NCBI GenBank assembly: GCA_035515795.1
Contig: DATJAY010000006.1
Location: 1-42,090 of the forward strand
DNA from: Candidatus Acidiferrales bacterium
GTDB taxonomy: Bacteria; Bacteroidota; Ignavibacteria; Kryptoniales; JAKASW01
Length of the DNA: 42,090 nucleotides
Reading direction: 5' to 3'
A program made the position numbers and the translations under genes. A model generated the notes under the pieces. It had not been told where the DNA came from, did no database searches, and saw nothing but the letters and a program-made list of their open reading frames with translations. Numbering within the stretch: the first letter of the stretch is position 1; every line of letters starts with the position of its first letter. This document shows, in pieces, positions 1-9,428 of the stretch.

Positions 1-1
1 G

Positions 2-2419
2 GAAAAAATTCAGGCGACTCCCGGAGAGATAGTAACTTCTCCGTCCGGACAAGCCGAAGCATGGGCTTCTCACACTGCGGATTCGGCGGGGTGGTTCCGG
101 GGCGATTACCTTCATAATGGTTATGGCTTGTTTGATGTTGCCTCAAAACAGGATAGGACAGTGTTGCTGGAGGCCATGGGAAATTATCTCGTGTATGTAA
201 ATGGGGTGCCGAGAGAGGGGAACATGTATGGCTACAAGGACACATGGGATCCATGGGAGCCGGCATTCGATTACTCCATGATTCCAGTTCAACTCAGGAA
301 AGGAGACAACCAGCTCCTTTTTTTCTGCGTTCGTGGAATGTTGAAGGTCAAGATCGAAGACGTTAAACCAGGTGTGTTGTTCAATGCGAAGGATGTTACT
401 CTACCAAATTTTCTTGTTGGGGAAAAAGTAAACTATTATGCCGCTGTAACAGTGATAAACGCAACAGACCGACCGCTTCAGAGTGCTTACTTAGAAGCAT
501 ATAACGACAGCGGATATTCGTCGGAGACGGAAGTGCCAATCATACAACCGATGAGTATCAGGAAAGTTGGATTCAAACTTGTCGGTCCTGCACCTTCATC
601 GGCCGGAACGATGTCAGTCAACCTGAGAATTTTGGACGGCATAACTGCGGATGCACAAGAACTTGCCAGGACCGAAGTTTCCGTAAAAATCGTTCCGCCA
701 ACATCTACTCATAATGTGACCTTCATAAGCGATATTGACCACAGCGTTCAGTATTACAGCATCGTTCCGCCGCGAAATCTGGATTCGACGAACAACAGTA
801 AACTAAAAGCGTTGTTCCTGTCGCTTCATGGCGCCGACGTCATCACGACCAACATGGCGAATTCATATTCACCAAAGACATGGGGGTACATCGTTTGTCC
901 AACCAACGGCGGTCCGTATGGCTACGACTGGGAAGATTGGGGCAGATTGGATGCACTTCAAGTTCTTGGAATTGCAGAATCGACGCTCAACATCGATCCC
1001 GATCGCATTTACCTGACGGGCCATTCAATGGGAGGCCATGGAACGTGGATCATCGGGGCACAGTATCCCGATCAGTTCGCCGCAATCGGGCCGAGCTCAG
1101 GCTGGGTGAGCTGGTGGACTTATGTCTTTCATCATGATTCTGTAGCGACGGCGATGGACAAGATGCTGAGGAGATCGACGACACCCTCCAATACCTATCT
1201 CCTTGATCAGAATTACAAGCAGCTCGGGCTGTATATCCTTCATGGAAGCAAAGACGACAACGTGCCGGTGACTGAATCGGTTGACATGGCGGACACCCTG
1301 AGCAAATTCGATAAAGATTTTACATTTCATGAAGAAATGGGAGCGGGACATTGGTGGGGACTGAACGATCAGGCAAGTACCGACTGCGTAGATTGGCCGC
1401 CGATGTTCGATTTCTTTGCGAGACATGCAAGACCGGGTGAAGAAAGGGTTGAGGACATTGATTTTACCACAGCAAGTCCGGGCGTATCTGCAAAAGACTA
1501 CTGGCTCACAATTTATGCTCAGGAGAAGCAATTAGAGATGAGCAGAGTAATTGTCAAATTTGTTCCTTTCCCGAAGGGGCAGGCAAGCAACCTTTTTGTG
1601 GGGACGACCAGCAATGTAAAGATCATGTCTTTCGATTTGAGCATGACGGATAGGAGCAAGCCGCTTGATGTCAGCCTCGATAGCACGAGGGTTGATGGAA
1701 TCTCAGTACCGTCTAATGCGGACAGACTTTGGCTGGAGAATGAATCCGGGGAATGGAAGGTAACATCGGAGCCTTCGCCTAACGAAAAAGGGCCCTCAAG
1801 ATACGGAACGCTCAAGGATGCATTTCGGCATGATGTCATTTTTGTATATGGCACACACGGGACTGAAGAAGAGAACAAATGGGCGTTTGACAAGGCGAGA
1901 GCCGATGCGGAATCTTTTTGGTATCATAGAGGGGGCTCCGTCGATATAGTGTCTGACAGAGAGTTCAAAGCCGACGTAGATCCCGACAGAAATGTAATTT
2001 TGTACGGGAACGAGTCGACCAATTCCGCGTGGGATGAAGTGTTGAGCAGCTCGCCAGTTAACGTTTCAGACGGGAAGCTGACTTTTGGCCACAAGGTAAT
2101 GGATGGTAGAGATTATGCATGCTTCATGGTGAGGCCGAGAAAAGGAAGCGCGAGTGCTAGTGTCGGTGTCGTGGCTGGAACCGGCATAGTTGGTATGAGA
2201 CTAACCTTCATTGTCCCATATCTTCAACCATGGTTTTCACTCCCCGACCTCACGATTCTGAATTCGAGTATTTTCTCGCGAGAGAAAATGAGTGCCGCCT
2301 TCACAGGTCAGAAAAATGGAGGCGGAATCGGTTTCGGTGGAGAGAGAGGAATAAAAGTTGCCGGTTTCTTCGGCCTCGACTGGTCGGTGGCATCAGGAGA
2401 ATTTGTTGTTGAGAAATAA
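2..2419 (+). CDS. Secreted alpha/beta-hydrolase (prolyl-oligopeptidase/esterase type), 5' partial
   Basis: The reading frame is already open at base 2 with no plausible start before a TTG at 128, so the true N terminus lies left of the window; 805 residues are visible. The middle holds an alpha/beta-hydrolase domain. The nucleophile elbow GHSMGGHGTW has its Ser codon at 1025, the acid lies in HGSKDDNVP (Asp codons 1253/1256), and the His lies in GAGHWWG (codon 1349). The region before it looks like beta-sandwich material. About 320 residues after it match nothing I recognise. It probably hydrolyses an ester or peptide bond outside the cytoplasm, perhaps removing acyl groups from glycans; substrate is unknown. 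It heads an operon with a CBM9-like protein and exo-glycosidases, which favours a glycan esterase over a peptidase. Fold assignment is firm, activity is not. Confidence 0.75.
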   Translation, partial: EKIQATPGEIVTSPSGQAEAWASHTADSAGWFRGDYLHNGYGLFDVASKQDRTVLLEAMGNYLVYVNGVPREGNMYGYKDTWDPWEPAFDYSMIPVQLRKGDNQLLFFCVRGMLKVKIEDVKPGVLFNAKDVTLPNFLVGEKVNYYAAVTVINATDRPLQSAYLEAYNDSGYSSETEVPIIQPMSIRKVGFKLVGPAPSSAGTMSVNLRILDGITADAQELARTEVSVKIVPPTSTHNVTFISDIDHSVQYYSIVPPRNLDSTNNSKLKALFLSLHGADVITTNMANSYSPKTWGYIVCPTNGGPYGYDWEDWGRLDALQVLGIAESTLNIDPDRIYLTGHSMGGHGTWIIGAQYPDQFAAIGPSSGWVSWWTYVFHHDSVATAMDKMLRRSTTPSNTYLLDQNYKQLGLYILHGSKDDNVPVTESVDMADTLSKFDKDFTFHEEMGAGHWWGLNDQASTDCVDWPPMFDFFARHARPGEERVEDIDFTTASPGVSAKDYWLTIYAQEKQLEMSRVIVKFVPFPKGQASNLFVGTTSNVKIMSFDLSMTDRSKPLDVSLDSTRVDGISVPSNADRLWLENESGEWKVTSEPSPNEKGPSRYGTLKDAFRHDVIFVYGTHGTEEENKWAFDKARADAESFWYHRGGSVDIVSDREFKADVDPDRNVILYGNESTNSAWDEVLSSSPVNVSDGKLTFGHKVMDGRDYACFMVRPRKGSASASVGVVAGTGIVGMRLTFIVPYLQPWFSLPDLTILNSSIFSREKMSAAFTGQKNGGGIGFGGERGIKVAGFFGLDWSVASGEFVVEK

Positions 2420-2499
2420 AATTTTTTCAGCGAGAACCTGAAAAGTTAAAAGAATCGATTCGTCTTATGACCGAATCAAAATGGATTCGGAGAAGATTT

Positions 2500-3621
2500 A
2501 TGAAAAAATTTACGAACATCGTTGTCATACTTATGGTGAGCGGTACAGCTTACCCTCAAATCCCGCAGGGGCAAAAAATATTTCCGGTTCCGCAGATTCC
2601 ATTTTCGCCGAAGGAATACGTTTGTTATCATACCGCCGGATCAATCGACGTGGACGGAAAACTTGATGAGGAATCCTGGAAGAACGCCGCATGGACCGAG
2701 TATTTTGTTGACATCCAAGGAAGTTCGAAGCCTGCTCCACTTTACCAAACCAGGCTGAAGATGCTATGGGACGACAGGTATCTCTATATTGGTGCAGAAA
2801 TTCAAGAACCGAACCTGTGGGCTACGTTGAGGCAGAGAGACACGGTGATCTTTCGCGACAACGATTTCGAAGTGTTCATTGATCCCAACGGAGCAACACA
2901 GCCTTATTATGAGACGGAAGTGAACGCCCTGGGAACTGTTTGGGATTTGCTTCTTCGCGAACCTTATCGGGACGTTGACAGGGCGGCGGTAAATGCATGG
3001 GACATAAAAGGCTTGAAGATCGGCGTTGTTTTCCACGGCACTCTGAACAACCCATCCGACGTAGACACCGGGTGGACCGTCGAGCTGGCATTCCCGTGGT
3101 CTGTGCTCGGCGAGTGTGCGATAGGAAGTGCTCCGCCGAAAGAAGGATCGCAGTGGCGGATAAATTTCTCGCGTGTCGAATGGCGAAGCGAAGTCGAGAA
3201 CGGTGCATATGTGAAGGAGACCGATCCAGTTTCCGGGGAGACCTTGCCCGAATATAATTGGGTCTGGTCGCCACAGGGATTAATAAATATGCATTATCCT
3301 GAGATGTGGGGCTTCGTCCAATTTTCTACCCAGACTGCCGGCCAGGGTATTGAACAATTCAAATGGAATCCGGTTGAAGATGCAAAGTGGGCGTTGAGAA
3401 AAATATATTATGCTGAAAAGGAATACTTCCTGAACCATGGAGTCTTTGCCGACGAGATCTCAAACTTAAATGTCAAAGTCGATTCCCTAAAAGGATACTC
3501 GTCGCAGATGAAAATTTTCACAACGCCGAGTTTGTTTGAGGCAATCTTGACAAGCGATGATGGGAACATGCTTGTCCATATCAACCAAGATGGAAAAACC
3601 TGGGAAACTAAAGCTAGATGA
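2500..3621 (+). CDS. Secreted carbohydrate-binding family 9 (CBM9)-like protein
   Basis: The 373-residue product begins with a signal peptide (MKKFTNIVVILMVSGTAYPQ). I chose ATG 2500 because GGAGAAG lies four bases upstream and it gives a clean signal sequence; an in-frame ATG at 2467 would add a charged extension. Residues about 45-245 have the features of a CBM9-like beta-sandwich: IDVDGKLDEESW near the start, then LKMLWDDRYLYIGAEI, then FRDNDFEVFIDPNG. Such domains bind glycan ends or occur as accessory domains in secreted proteins. The C-terminal 100 residues are unassigned and no catalytic motif is visible. The stop overlaps the next gene's start (ATGA at 3618-3621), so translation with the GH20 enzyme is probably coupled. 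A role in glycan binding is inferred from fold and context. Confidence 0.78.
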   Translation: MKKFTNIVVILMVSGTAYPQIPQGQKIFPVPQIPFSPKEYVCYHTAGSIDVDGKLDEESWKNAAWTEYFVDIQGSSKPAPLYQTRLKMLWDDRYLYIGAEIQEPNLWATLRQRDTVIFRDNDFEVFIDPNGATQPYYETEVNALGTVWDLLLREPYRDVDRAAVNAWDIKGLKIGVVFHGTLNNPSDVDTGWTVELAFPWSVLGECAIGSAPPKEGSQWRINFSRVEWRSEVENGAYVKETDPVSGETLPEYNWVWSPQGLINMHYPEMWGFVQFSTQTAGQGIEQFKWNPVEDAKWALRKIYYAEKEYFLNHGVFADEISNLNVKVDSLKGYSSQMKIFTTPSLFEAILTSDDGNMLVHINQDGKTWETKAR

Positions 3622-5855
3622 GATGGCACTTCGCAGTCATTTGCCCGATAATTTTCTTTTCCATTTCTGTTTCCGATGCTCAGACGATGGTTAATGTCGT
3701 TCCTAAGCCGGATTCGGTTACGATGGAGATTGGGTCGTTTTCGCTCTCTCGTTCTACCGGTGTAGCTTTTTCGGACAGTCTCGATAGTCTCGGTTCTTAC
3801 TTACTTCAACAGTTGAAAGAGTTTACTTATCTCGATCTTTCTCGTGTTCGCTCAAAAGACCGTAATGTCATTTCTATCAAGATCGATTCAAACTTTGCAG
3901 GCTCTGATTTAGAATCATATCAACTCGACGTCTCTTCAAACAAGATCGTCTTGAAAAGCAGCTCGGAGGTTGGCTTATTCAGGGGAATACAGACTCTGCT
4001 GCAGTTGATACCACTCCCGAGCTCAAGGAGCACGAAGAGTTATCGTATTGCGTGCTGCCGCATTGAAGATCATCCAAGATTTGGTTGGCGCGGACTGAAT
4101 CTTGATTGCGTACGCCATTTCATGACTAAGGATTTTATCAAGAGGTACATCGATCTCCTGGCTTATTACAAGTTCAACGTGTTTCACTGGCATCTGACCG
4201 ATGATCAGGGATGGAGAATCGAGATCAAGAAATATCCGAGGCTGACTCGAATCGGTGCATGGCGGAAAGAACCTGACGGCGCAATATACGGAGGGTATTA
4301 TACGCAGGATGACATAAAGGAGATCGTTGCGTACGCGAAAAGCCGGTTCATAACAGTCGTTCCCGAGATCGAGATGCCCGGACACTGTGAAGCTTCGCTC
4401 GCATCCTACCCCGAGAACGCTTGTGTTGCCGGCCCGTTCGAGGTTGGCATCCGTTGGGGAGTGTACGAAGACATTTATTGCCCGGGGAAAGAATCGACCT
4501 TCACTTTTCTAGAGGATGTTCTAAAAGAGGTTATGGATCTGTTCCCGTCCCATTATATCCATATAGGCGGTGATGAAGTACCGAAGAACGAGTGGAAAGA
4601 AAATGATTCCTGCCAGGAGTTGATGAAGCATGAAGTGCTGAAGAATGAAGACGAGCTTCAGAGCTATTTCATAAGGAAGATCCAGAATTTTCTGGAGTCA
4701 AACGGGAGAGAAATTATCGGATGGGATGAGATACTTGAGGGGAACGGCCCCGACAGTGGCGCAGTCGTTGAATCCTGGCGCGGAGTTGACGGTGCCATCA
4801 TGGCGACAAATGAAGGACTTGAGACGATAGTGTCGCCCGGGGATTATACATATCTGAGTCAGGGCCCCGAGGGCTTGAGCCTCGACTCTGTCTATTCGTT
4901 CGATCCGATCCCTGGTGCATTGAACCCGGGCGAGCGAAAACTAGTGTTGGGAACGGAGGCGAGCATGTGGACAGAACGAGCACCGCAGGAGACGGTGGAC
5001 AGCAAAATGTTTCCAAGGCTCCTGGCGATATCCGAAGATGGGTGGACGCTTCCCGCAAACAAAGATCTTGCTGACTTCCACAAACGATTGAAAATTCAGT
5101 ACGATCGTCTCGCATTTATCGGTGTCGATTACGGGTTGGAGAAAAAAGCCATAACCTTTCAGACACGATTTGACAAACGAATGAACCGGTTTTTTGTAAC
5201 ATTGAAGCGAGCGCAGAAAAATATCCGGATTCGATATACAATTGGCGATACGCTCACTCTGTCTAATTCAAAAATTTATAACAGTCCAGTGAAAATCAAA
5301 GGAAGTTCGACGTTCATTGCTCAGGCCGAAATGAAGGAAAGTCTCGTGGGAAATCCGGAGATATTGTCTTTTATCGTTGACAAAGCGTTGAGCTCTGCAG
5401 TGACGGTGAAACAAACTTGTGCCCCGCAATATTCCGCCGGCGGGATGAATTCTCTTGTAGATGGCGTCCGTGGCACGATGAATTTCAGGGATGGCTTATG
5501 GCAAGGTTATCAGGGGGTGGATATCGATGCGACGATCGATCTCGGGATGGTGAAGAGTATTTCTGAGATAGGTGCAGGATTTTACCAGGACTCCGGTTCG
5601 TGGATTTTTATGCCCGACACGGTTGAATATTATGTCTCCAAAGATGGAAAGAATTTTGAAAAGATCGGTATTGTCAAGAATAGTATAACTCAAAAGGATC
5701 CGGATCCGATCAAAACAGATTTCGCGCTAAAGTTTGAAGAGAGAAACGCTCGCTATTTTAGAATCGTCGCGAGGAACATAGGTGTCTGTCCGCCGTGGCA
5801 TCCGGGTGCCGGAGGGAAAGCGTGGCTGTTTATAGATGAAATTTTTGCTGACTAA
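3618..5855 (+). CDS. GH20 beta-N-acetylhexosaminidase, secreted
   Basis: The 745-residue protein releases terminal beta-linked GlcNAc or GalNAc. A signal peptide (first ~22 residues) is followed by a GH20 N-terminal domain (~25-140) and the catalytic barrel (~140-480). Barrel hallmarks are FHWHLTDDQGWRIEIKKYP, VPEIEMPGHCEA and HIGGDEVPKNEW, with the catalytic Asp319-Glu320 pair of the substrate-assisted mechanism, and GWDEIL. A chitobiase-C-terminal-like beta domain (~515-595) and an F5/8 type C (CBM32-like) domain (~600-745, ending YFRIVARN...) follow. No T9SS tag is visible, so it is probably periplasmic or otherwise anchored. It overlaps the CBM9-like gene by four bases and lies 41 bases before the fucosidase. 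It could act on chitobiose ends or on GlcNAc of complex glycans; the neighbours favour the latter. Confidence 0.93.
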   Translation: MRWHFAVICPIIFFSISVSDAQTMVNVVPKPDSVTMEIGSFSLSRSTGVAFSDSLDSLGSYLLQQLKEFTYLDLSRVRSKDRNVISIKIDSNFAGSDLESYQLDVSSNKIVLKSSSEVGLFRGIQTLLQLIPLPSSRSTKSYRIACCRIEDHPRFGWRGLNLDCVRHFMTKDFIKRYIDLLAYYKFNVFHWHLTDDQGWRIEIKKYPRLTRIGAWRKEPDGAIYGGYYTQDDIKEIVAYAKSRFITVVPEIEMPGHCEASLASYPENACVAGPFEVGIRWGVYEDIYCPGKESTFTFLEDVLKEVMDLFPSHYIHIGGDEVPKNEWKENDSCQELMKHEVLKNEDELQSYFIRKIQNFLESNGREIIGWDEILEGNGPDSGAVVESWRGVDGAIMATNEGLETIVSPGDYTYLSQGPEGLSLDSVYSFDPIPGALNPGERKLVLGTEASMWTERAPQETVDSKMFPRLLAISEDGWTLPANKDLADFHKRLKIQYDRLAFIGVDYGLEKKAITFQTRFDKRMNRFFVTLKRAQKNIRIRYTIGDTLTLSNSKIYNSPVKIKGSSTFIAQAEMKESLVGNPEILSFIVDKALSSAVTVKQTCAPQYSAGGMNSLVDGVRGTMNFRDGLWQGYQGVDIDATIDLGMVKSISEIGAGFYQDSGSWIFMPDTVEYYVSKDGKNFEKIGIVKNSITQKDPDPIKTDFALKFEERNARYFRIVARNIGVCPPWHPGAGGKAWLFIDEIFAD

Positions 5856-5896
5856 AGTATGAAGACAGTTCTGGCCTTAAGTATCGAGAGATTAAA

Positions 5897-7366
5897 ATGA
5901 GAAAGTCAATTTTGTTCCTTCTTTTGTTTACGGCCACTCCCATTTTCGCCAAGGAGTATTCGCAGCAATATTATCCTGAAACAGACACCATGGTGCTCGA
6001 CAAGCTGCACAAATGGCATGACGATAAGTTCGGGCTTTTGATGCACTGGGGGACCTATAGTCAATGGGGGGTGGTTGAATCGTGGTCGATCTGCTCTGAG
6101 GATGAAGGTTGGGAGCGAAGACAGGATTCTAACTACACAGACTACAAACAGAAATATGAAAACCTGATCAAGACTTTTAATCCTGTTAAGTTCGATCCCG
6201 ATAGGTGGGCCGCCGCCGCAAAAGAGGCTGGGATGAGATACGTGGTCTTCACAACGAAACATCATGATGGTTTCTGCATGTTCGACACAAAGACGACCGA
6301 TTACAAAATAACCGGCCCGGAATGTCCGTTTCACACTGATCCGCACGCAAACACTGCCAAGTTCATCTTCGATTCGTTCAGGAAGGACGGATTCATGATC
6401 GGTGCATACTTTTCCAAGCCCGACTGGCATTGCCCGTATTACTGGTGGCCAAACTTCGCGACTCCGGACCGCAATCCGAACTATAGCATCAAACGTTATC
6501 CTGAAAGATGGAACCGGTTTGTCAAATATACTCAGACCCAAATCGATGAGTTGATGACTGACTATGGCAGGATCGATATCCTCTGGCTCGATGGAGGTTG
6601 GGTTCGTAAGAAAACAGATCAGGAGATAATCCGTGAGAAGCTGAGTGCCGACTATGCGACATTTCCGCAAAACCAGGATATCGACATGCCGTTGATTGCC
6701 GAGAATGCCCGCAAGAAACAGCCGGGACTGATCGTGGTGGATCGCGCTGTGCCAGGCCCCTACCAGGATTACCTTACTCCGGAAAATACTGTGCCCGACA
6801 AACCTCTTTCGTATCCGTGGGAGACTTGCATGCCGATGGCCACGAGCTGGTCTTACGTCCCGCATGACCACTATAAATCCGTCGGCGAGCTCATCCATTT
6901 ACTTGTTGATATTGTGTCCAAGGGAGGAAACTTCCTTCTGAATATCGGGCCTAACCCGCAGGGCGATTGGTCGCCGACCGCGTATGAACGTCTCAAAGGA
7001 ATCGGCGACTGGATGAAAGTGAACGGCGAAGCGATTTACAGCACTCACCCAGTTGCTCCATACAAACGAGGAAAAGTCTGCCTGACACAACTGGACGATG
7101 GCACGACCTTCGCGATCTATCTTGCCGATGAAGGGGAAAGCATTCCTCCATCAAAAATCCGGATGGATAATATTTGCCCCGCGAAAGATGCAAAGGTGAC
7201 ACTCCTCGGATTCGGTGATACGGCGATCAAGTGGAGTAAAGTCGGTGAAGGATTCGAAGCTGATATACCGAAAGAATTTCAGGATCATCCCCCGTGCGAG
7301 CACGCCTGGGTATTGAAGCTCTCGCAGGCCGTCGGGTCTCCTCAAGCGGAGGGCCTGGAAAGGTGA
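5897..7366 (+). CDS. GH29 alpha-L-fucosidase, secreted
   Basis: The 489-residue enzyme removes alpha-linked L-fucose. A signal peptide (MRKSILFLLLFTATPIFA) precedes the GH29 catalytic domain (~20-370). Family landmarks are KFGLLMHWGTYSQWG, FTTKHHDGFCMFDT, GAYFSKPDWHCPYYWW and DILWLDGGWV, whose Asp232 is the expected nucleophile. The stretch KGGNFLLNIGPNPQGDW is the usual end of the barrel. A C-terminal beta-sandwich (~380-475) follows. No T9SS tag is present, so a periplasmic site is likely. It sits between the GH20 and GH35 genes with short gaps, consistent with one transcript for stripping fucosylated glycan ends. Linkage preference (alpha-1,2/3/4/6) cannot be read from the sequence. Confidence 0.94.
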   Translation: MRKSILFLLLFTATPIFAKEYSQQYYPETDTMVLDKLHKWHDDKFGLLMHWGTYSQWGVVESWSICSEDEGWERRQDSNYTDYKQKYENLIKTFNPVKFDPDRWAAAAKEAGMRYVVFTTKHHDGFCMFDTKTTDYKITGPECPFHTDPHANTAKFIFDSFRKDGFMIGAYFSKPDWHCPYYWWPNFATPDRNPNYSIKRYPERWNRFVKYTQTQIDELMTDYGRIDILWLDGGWVRKKTDQEIIREKLSADYATFPQNQDIDMPLIAENARKKQPGLIVVDRAVPGPYQDYLTPENTVPDKPLSYPWETCMPMATSWSYVPHDHYKSVGELIHLLVDIVSKGGNFLLNIGPNPQGDWSPTAYERLKGIGDWMKVNGEAIYSTHPVAPYKRGKVCLTQLDDGTTFAIYLADEGESIPPSKIRMDNICPAKDAKVTLLGFGDTAIKWSKVGEGFEADIPKEFQDHPPCEHAWVLKLSQAVGSPQAEGLER

Positions 7367-7395
7367 AGAGCTGAAATGTGAAGACGGAACGGTCG

Positions 7396-9213
7396 ATGAA
7401 GAACCTCGCGCTTTCTTTTCTATTGGCTGTGGGCGTTATTGTGCCTTGCGCCGATGGACACACATTCAATTTGTCAGGAAATCAATTCCTCCTGGACGAC
7501 AAGCCTTTTCAAATAATCAGCGGAGAGATGCACTTTGCGAGGATACCGGAAGAATATTGGCGGGCCAGGCTGAAGATGGCGAAAGCGATGGGATTGAACA
7601 CTGTTTGCACCTATGTTTTTTGGAACATCGAGGAGCCGGAAAAGGGAAAATTCAACTTCAAAGGAAATGCCGACGTTGCGGAGTTTGTTCGAGTTGCTCA
7701 GCAGGAGGGCCTTTGGGTTCTCATACGACCAAGCGCTTATGCGTGTGCCGAATGGGAATTCGGCGGATATCCATACTGGCTGCTGAAGGAGAGAAATCTA
7801 AAGGTGAGAAGCCGTGACCCTCAATTTCTGAAAATGATGAAAGTGTACTACGAACAACTTGGCAAGCAGCTTGCGCCACTTCAGGTAACCCATGGTGGTC
7901 CCATATTGATGGTGCAGATTGAGAATGAATATGGCTCCTACGGGGATGACAAAGATTATCTTAAGACTAATGAACGGATGATGAGAGAGGCAGGATTTGA
8001 TGTCCCATTTTACACACTGGATGGAATTGATATGGTTTCCAGAGGCTGCGTGGATGGTGCCCTTCCTGCAGTTGACGGGTCAATAAACATCGAGCAGATT
8101 AAGGACGTGGTTGAAAGGAATGATCACGGACATGGACCGTTTTTTATTGGAGAGTGGTACCCGGGTTGGTTCGATGACTGGGGAAAACCATTCAGAACAG
8201 TTCCGGCGAAAGTCTGCGCGGAACAGCTCGATACAATACTCGCACACGGCCTCTCGGTGAACATGTACATGGCACATGGCGGCACGACGCGCGGGTTCAT
8301 GAATGGCGCCAATTATTCGGACAATAATCCATACTCTCCACAGATCAGCAGCTACGATTATGATGCACCTATAGATGAGGCCGGTAATCCCACACCAAAA
8401 TTTTACGCATTGCGGGAGGTCATAAACAAATTTCTTCCGGAAGGTGTTGTGATCCCGAGCGTTCCACCAAAAGAGTCAACTATTGCTATCCCGAAATTAA
8501 ACTTACAATACGCAGCGGACATAACGCATCTTTTGCCGAAGCCTGTTCACTCGATTGATCCGCTCACATTTGAGGATATTAACCAGCCCTATGGGTACAT
8601 ATTATACAGGGCAAAGGTCAAAGGACCGACGAATGGAACACTTGACATAGTCCATGTGCGGGACTACGCTATCGTTTTCATCAACGGCAAGCGAACGGCC
8701 GTGCTGGATAGGAGGCTTAACCAGGAAACGTGTGAAGCGGATATGCCTGATTCTGAAAATACACTTGATATTTTTGTTGAGAACCTTGGACGCATCAACT
8801 ACGGTAAATTCATAAATGACAATCACAAAGGAATTACCAAGAGTGTCCTTCTGGACGGTCACAGGATTTTGGGATGGCTTGTCTATGGATTTCCTTTTGA
8901 AAAGCAACCGGATGTTACTACGCGTCCAGCATATGGAGGACAATATCCTGTAATAAAAGAGGGAAGCTTTGAGTTATCTGAAGTCGGTGACACATATCTT
9001 GACATGAGAGAGTGGGGAAAGGGGCACGTCTGGATCAACGGGCACAATCTCGGAAGGTACTGGTATATCGGACCACAGCAGACAATTTACGTTCCGTCGC
9101 CATGGCTGATGAGGGGATTGAACACGATCGTAGTCTTCGAAGAATTGAAGACGGAACAAGATGAGGTTGGAGCGATTGAAACGGCGATTCTTAATGATGT
9201 ACGGAATAGATAG
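7396..9213 (+). CDS. GH35 beta-galactosidase, secreted
   Basis: The product is 605 residues from ATG 7396, which opens directly into a signal peptide (MKNLALSFLLAVGVIVPCADG); a GTG at 7378 would add six residues, and neither start has a good ribosome site. The GH35 barrel shows SGEMHFARIPEEYWRARL, TYVFWNIEEPEKGKF, ACAEWEFGGYPYWLL and VQIENEYGSYG, which carries the acid/base Glu (codon 7927). GEWYPGW carries the nucleophile (Glu codon 8152). C-terminal jelly-roll domains follow, with the family-typical GHVWINGHNLGRYW near the end. The substitution RPSAYACAEW for the usual RPGPY is mild. As last gene of the exo-glycosidase group it probably removes terminal beta-galactose from glycans whose fucose and GlcNAc are handled by the two genes before it. 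Confidence 0.94.
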   Translation: MKNLALSFLLAVGVIVPCADGHTFNLSGNQFLLDDKPFQIISGEMHFARIPEEYWRARLKMAKAMGLNTVCTYVFWNIEEPEKGKFNFKGNADVAEFVRVAQQEGLWVLIRPSAYACAEWEFGGYPYWLLKERNLKVRSRDPQFLKMMKVYYEQLGKQLAPLQVTHGGPILMVQIENEYGSYGDDKDYLKTNERMMREAGFDVPFYTLDGIDMVSRGCVDGALPAVDGSINIEQIKDVVERNDHGHGPFFIGEWYPGWFDDWGKPFRTVPAKVCAEQLDTILAHGLSVNMYMAHGGTTRGFMNGANYSDNNPYSPQISSYDYDAPIDEAGNPTPKFYALREVINKFLPEGVVIPSVPPKESTIAIPKLNLQYAADITHLLPKPVHSIDPLTFEDINQPYGYILYRAKVKGPTNGTLDIVHVRDYAIVFINGKRTAVLDRRLNQETCEADMPDSENTLDIFVENLGRINYGKFINDNHKGITKSVLLDGHRILGWLVYGFPFEKQPDVTTRPAYGGQYPVIKEGSFELSEVGDTYLDMREWGKGHVWINGHNLGRYWYIGPQQTIYVPSPWLMRGLNTIVVFEELKTEQDEVGAIETAILNDVRNR

Positions 9214-9428
9214 TACGCCGGACATTTCTTTTATAAGGGGGCGCATTTTATATTTTACCAAATTAATAAGTAAGAGATTCAATCGCTGTTGTATCGTTAT
9301 CGTCGAGTGGATATGTTTTCTCTGAAAAGTTTTACACAAAACACTTTTTGGCAGGCGACGATTGATTTTAGTGAATTCGATTCATTTTGCCAGGACTGTT
9401 TTAAAACCTTGATTCTGAGTGCACGCTG

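Noticed and set aside
5906-6898. 330-codon open frame on the minus strand inside the fucosidase gene
   Set aside because: It lies wholly opposite a clear GH29 gene, has no domain features or ribosome site and mirrors its codon pattern.
9372-9384. Inverted repeat TGAATTCGATTCA before the LacI gene as an autoregulatory operator
   Set aside because: Only five bases per arm with an odd centre; too short to separate from chance.
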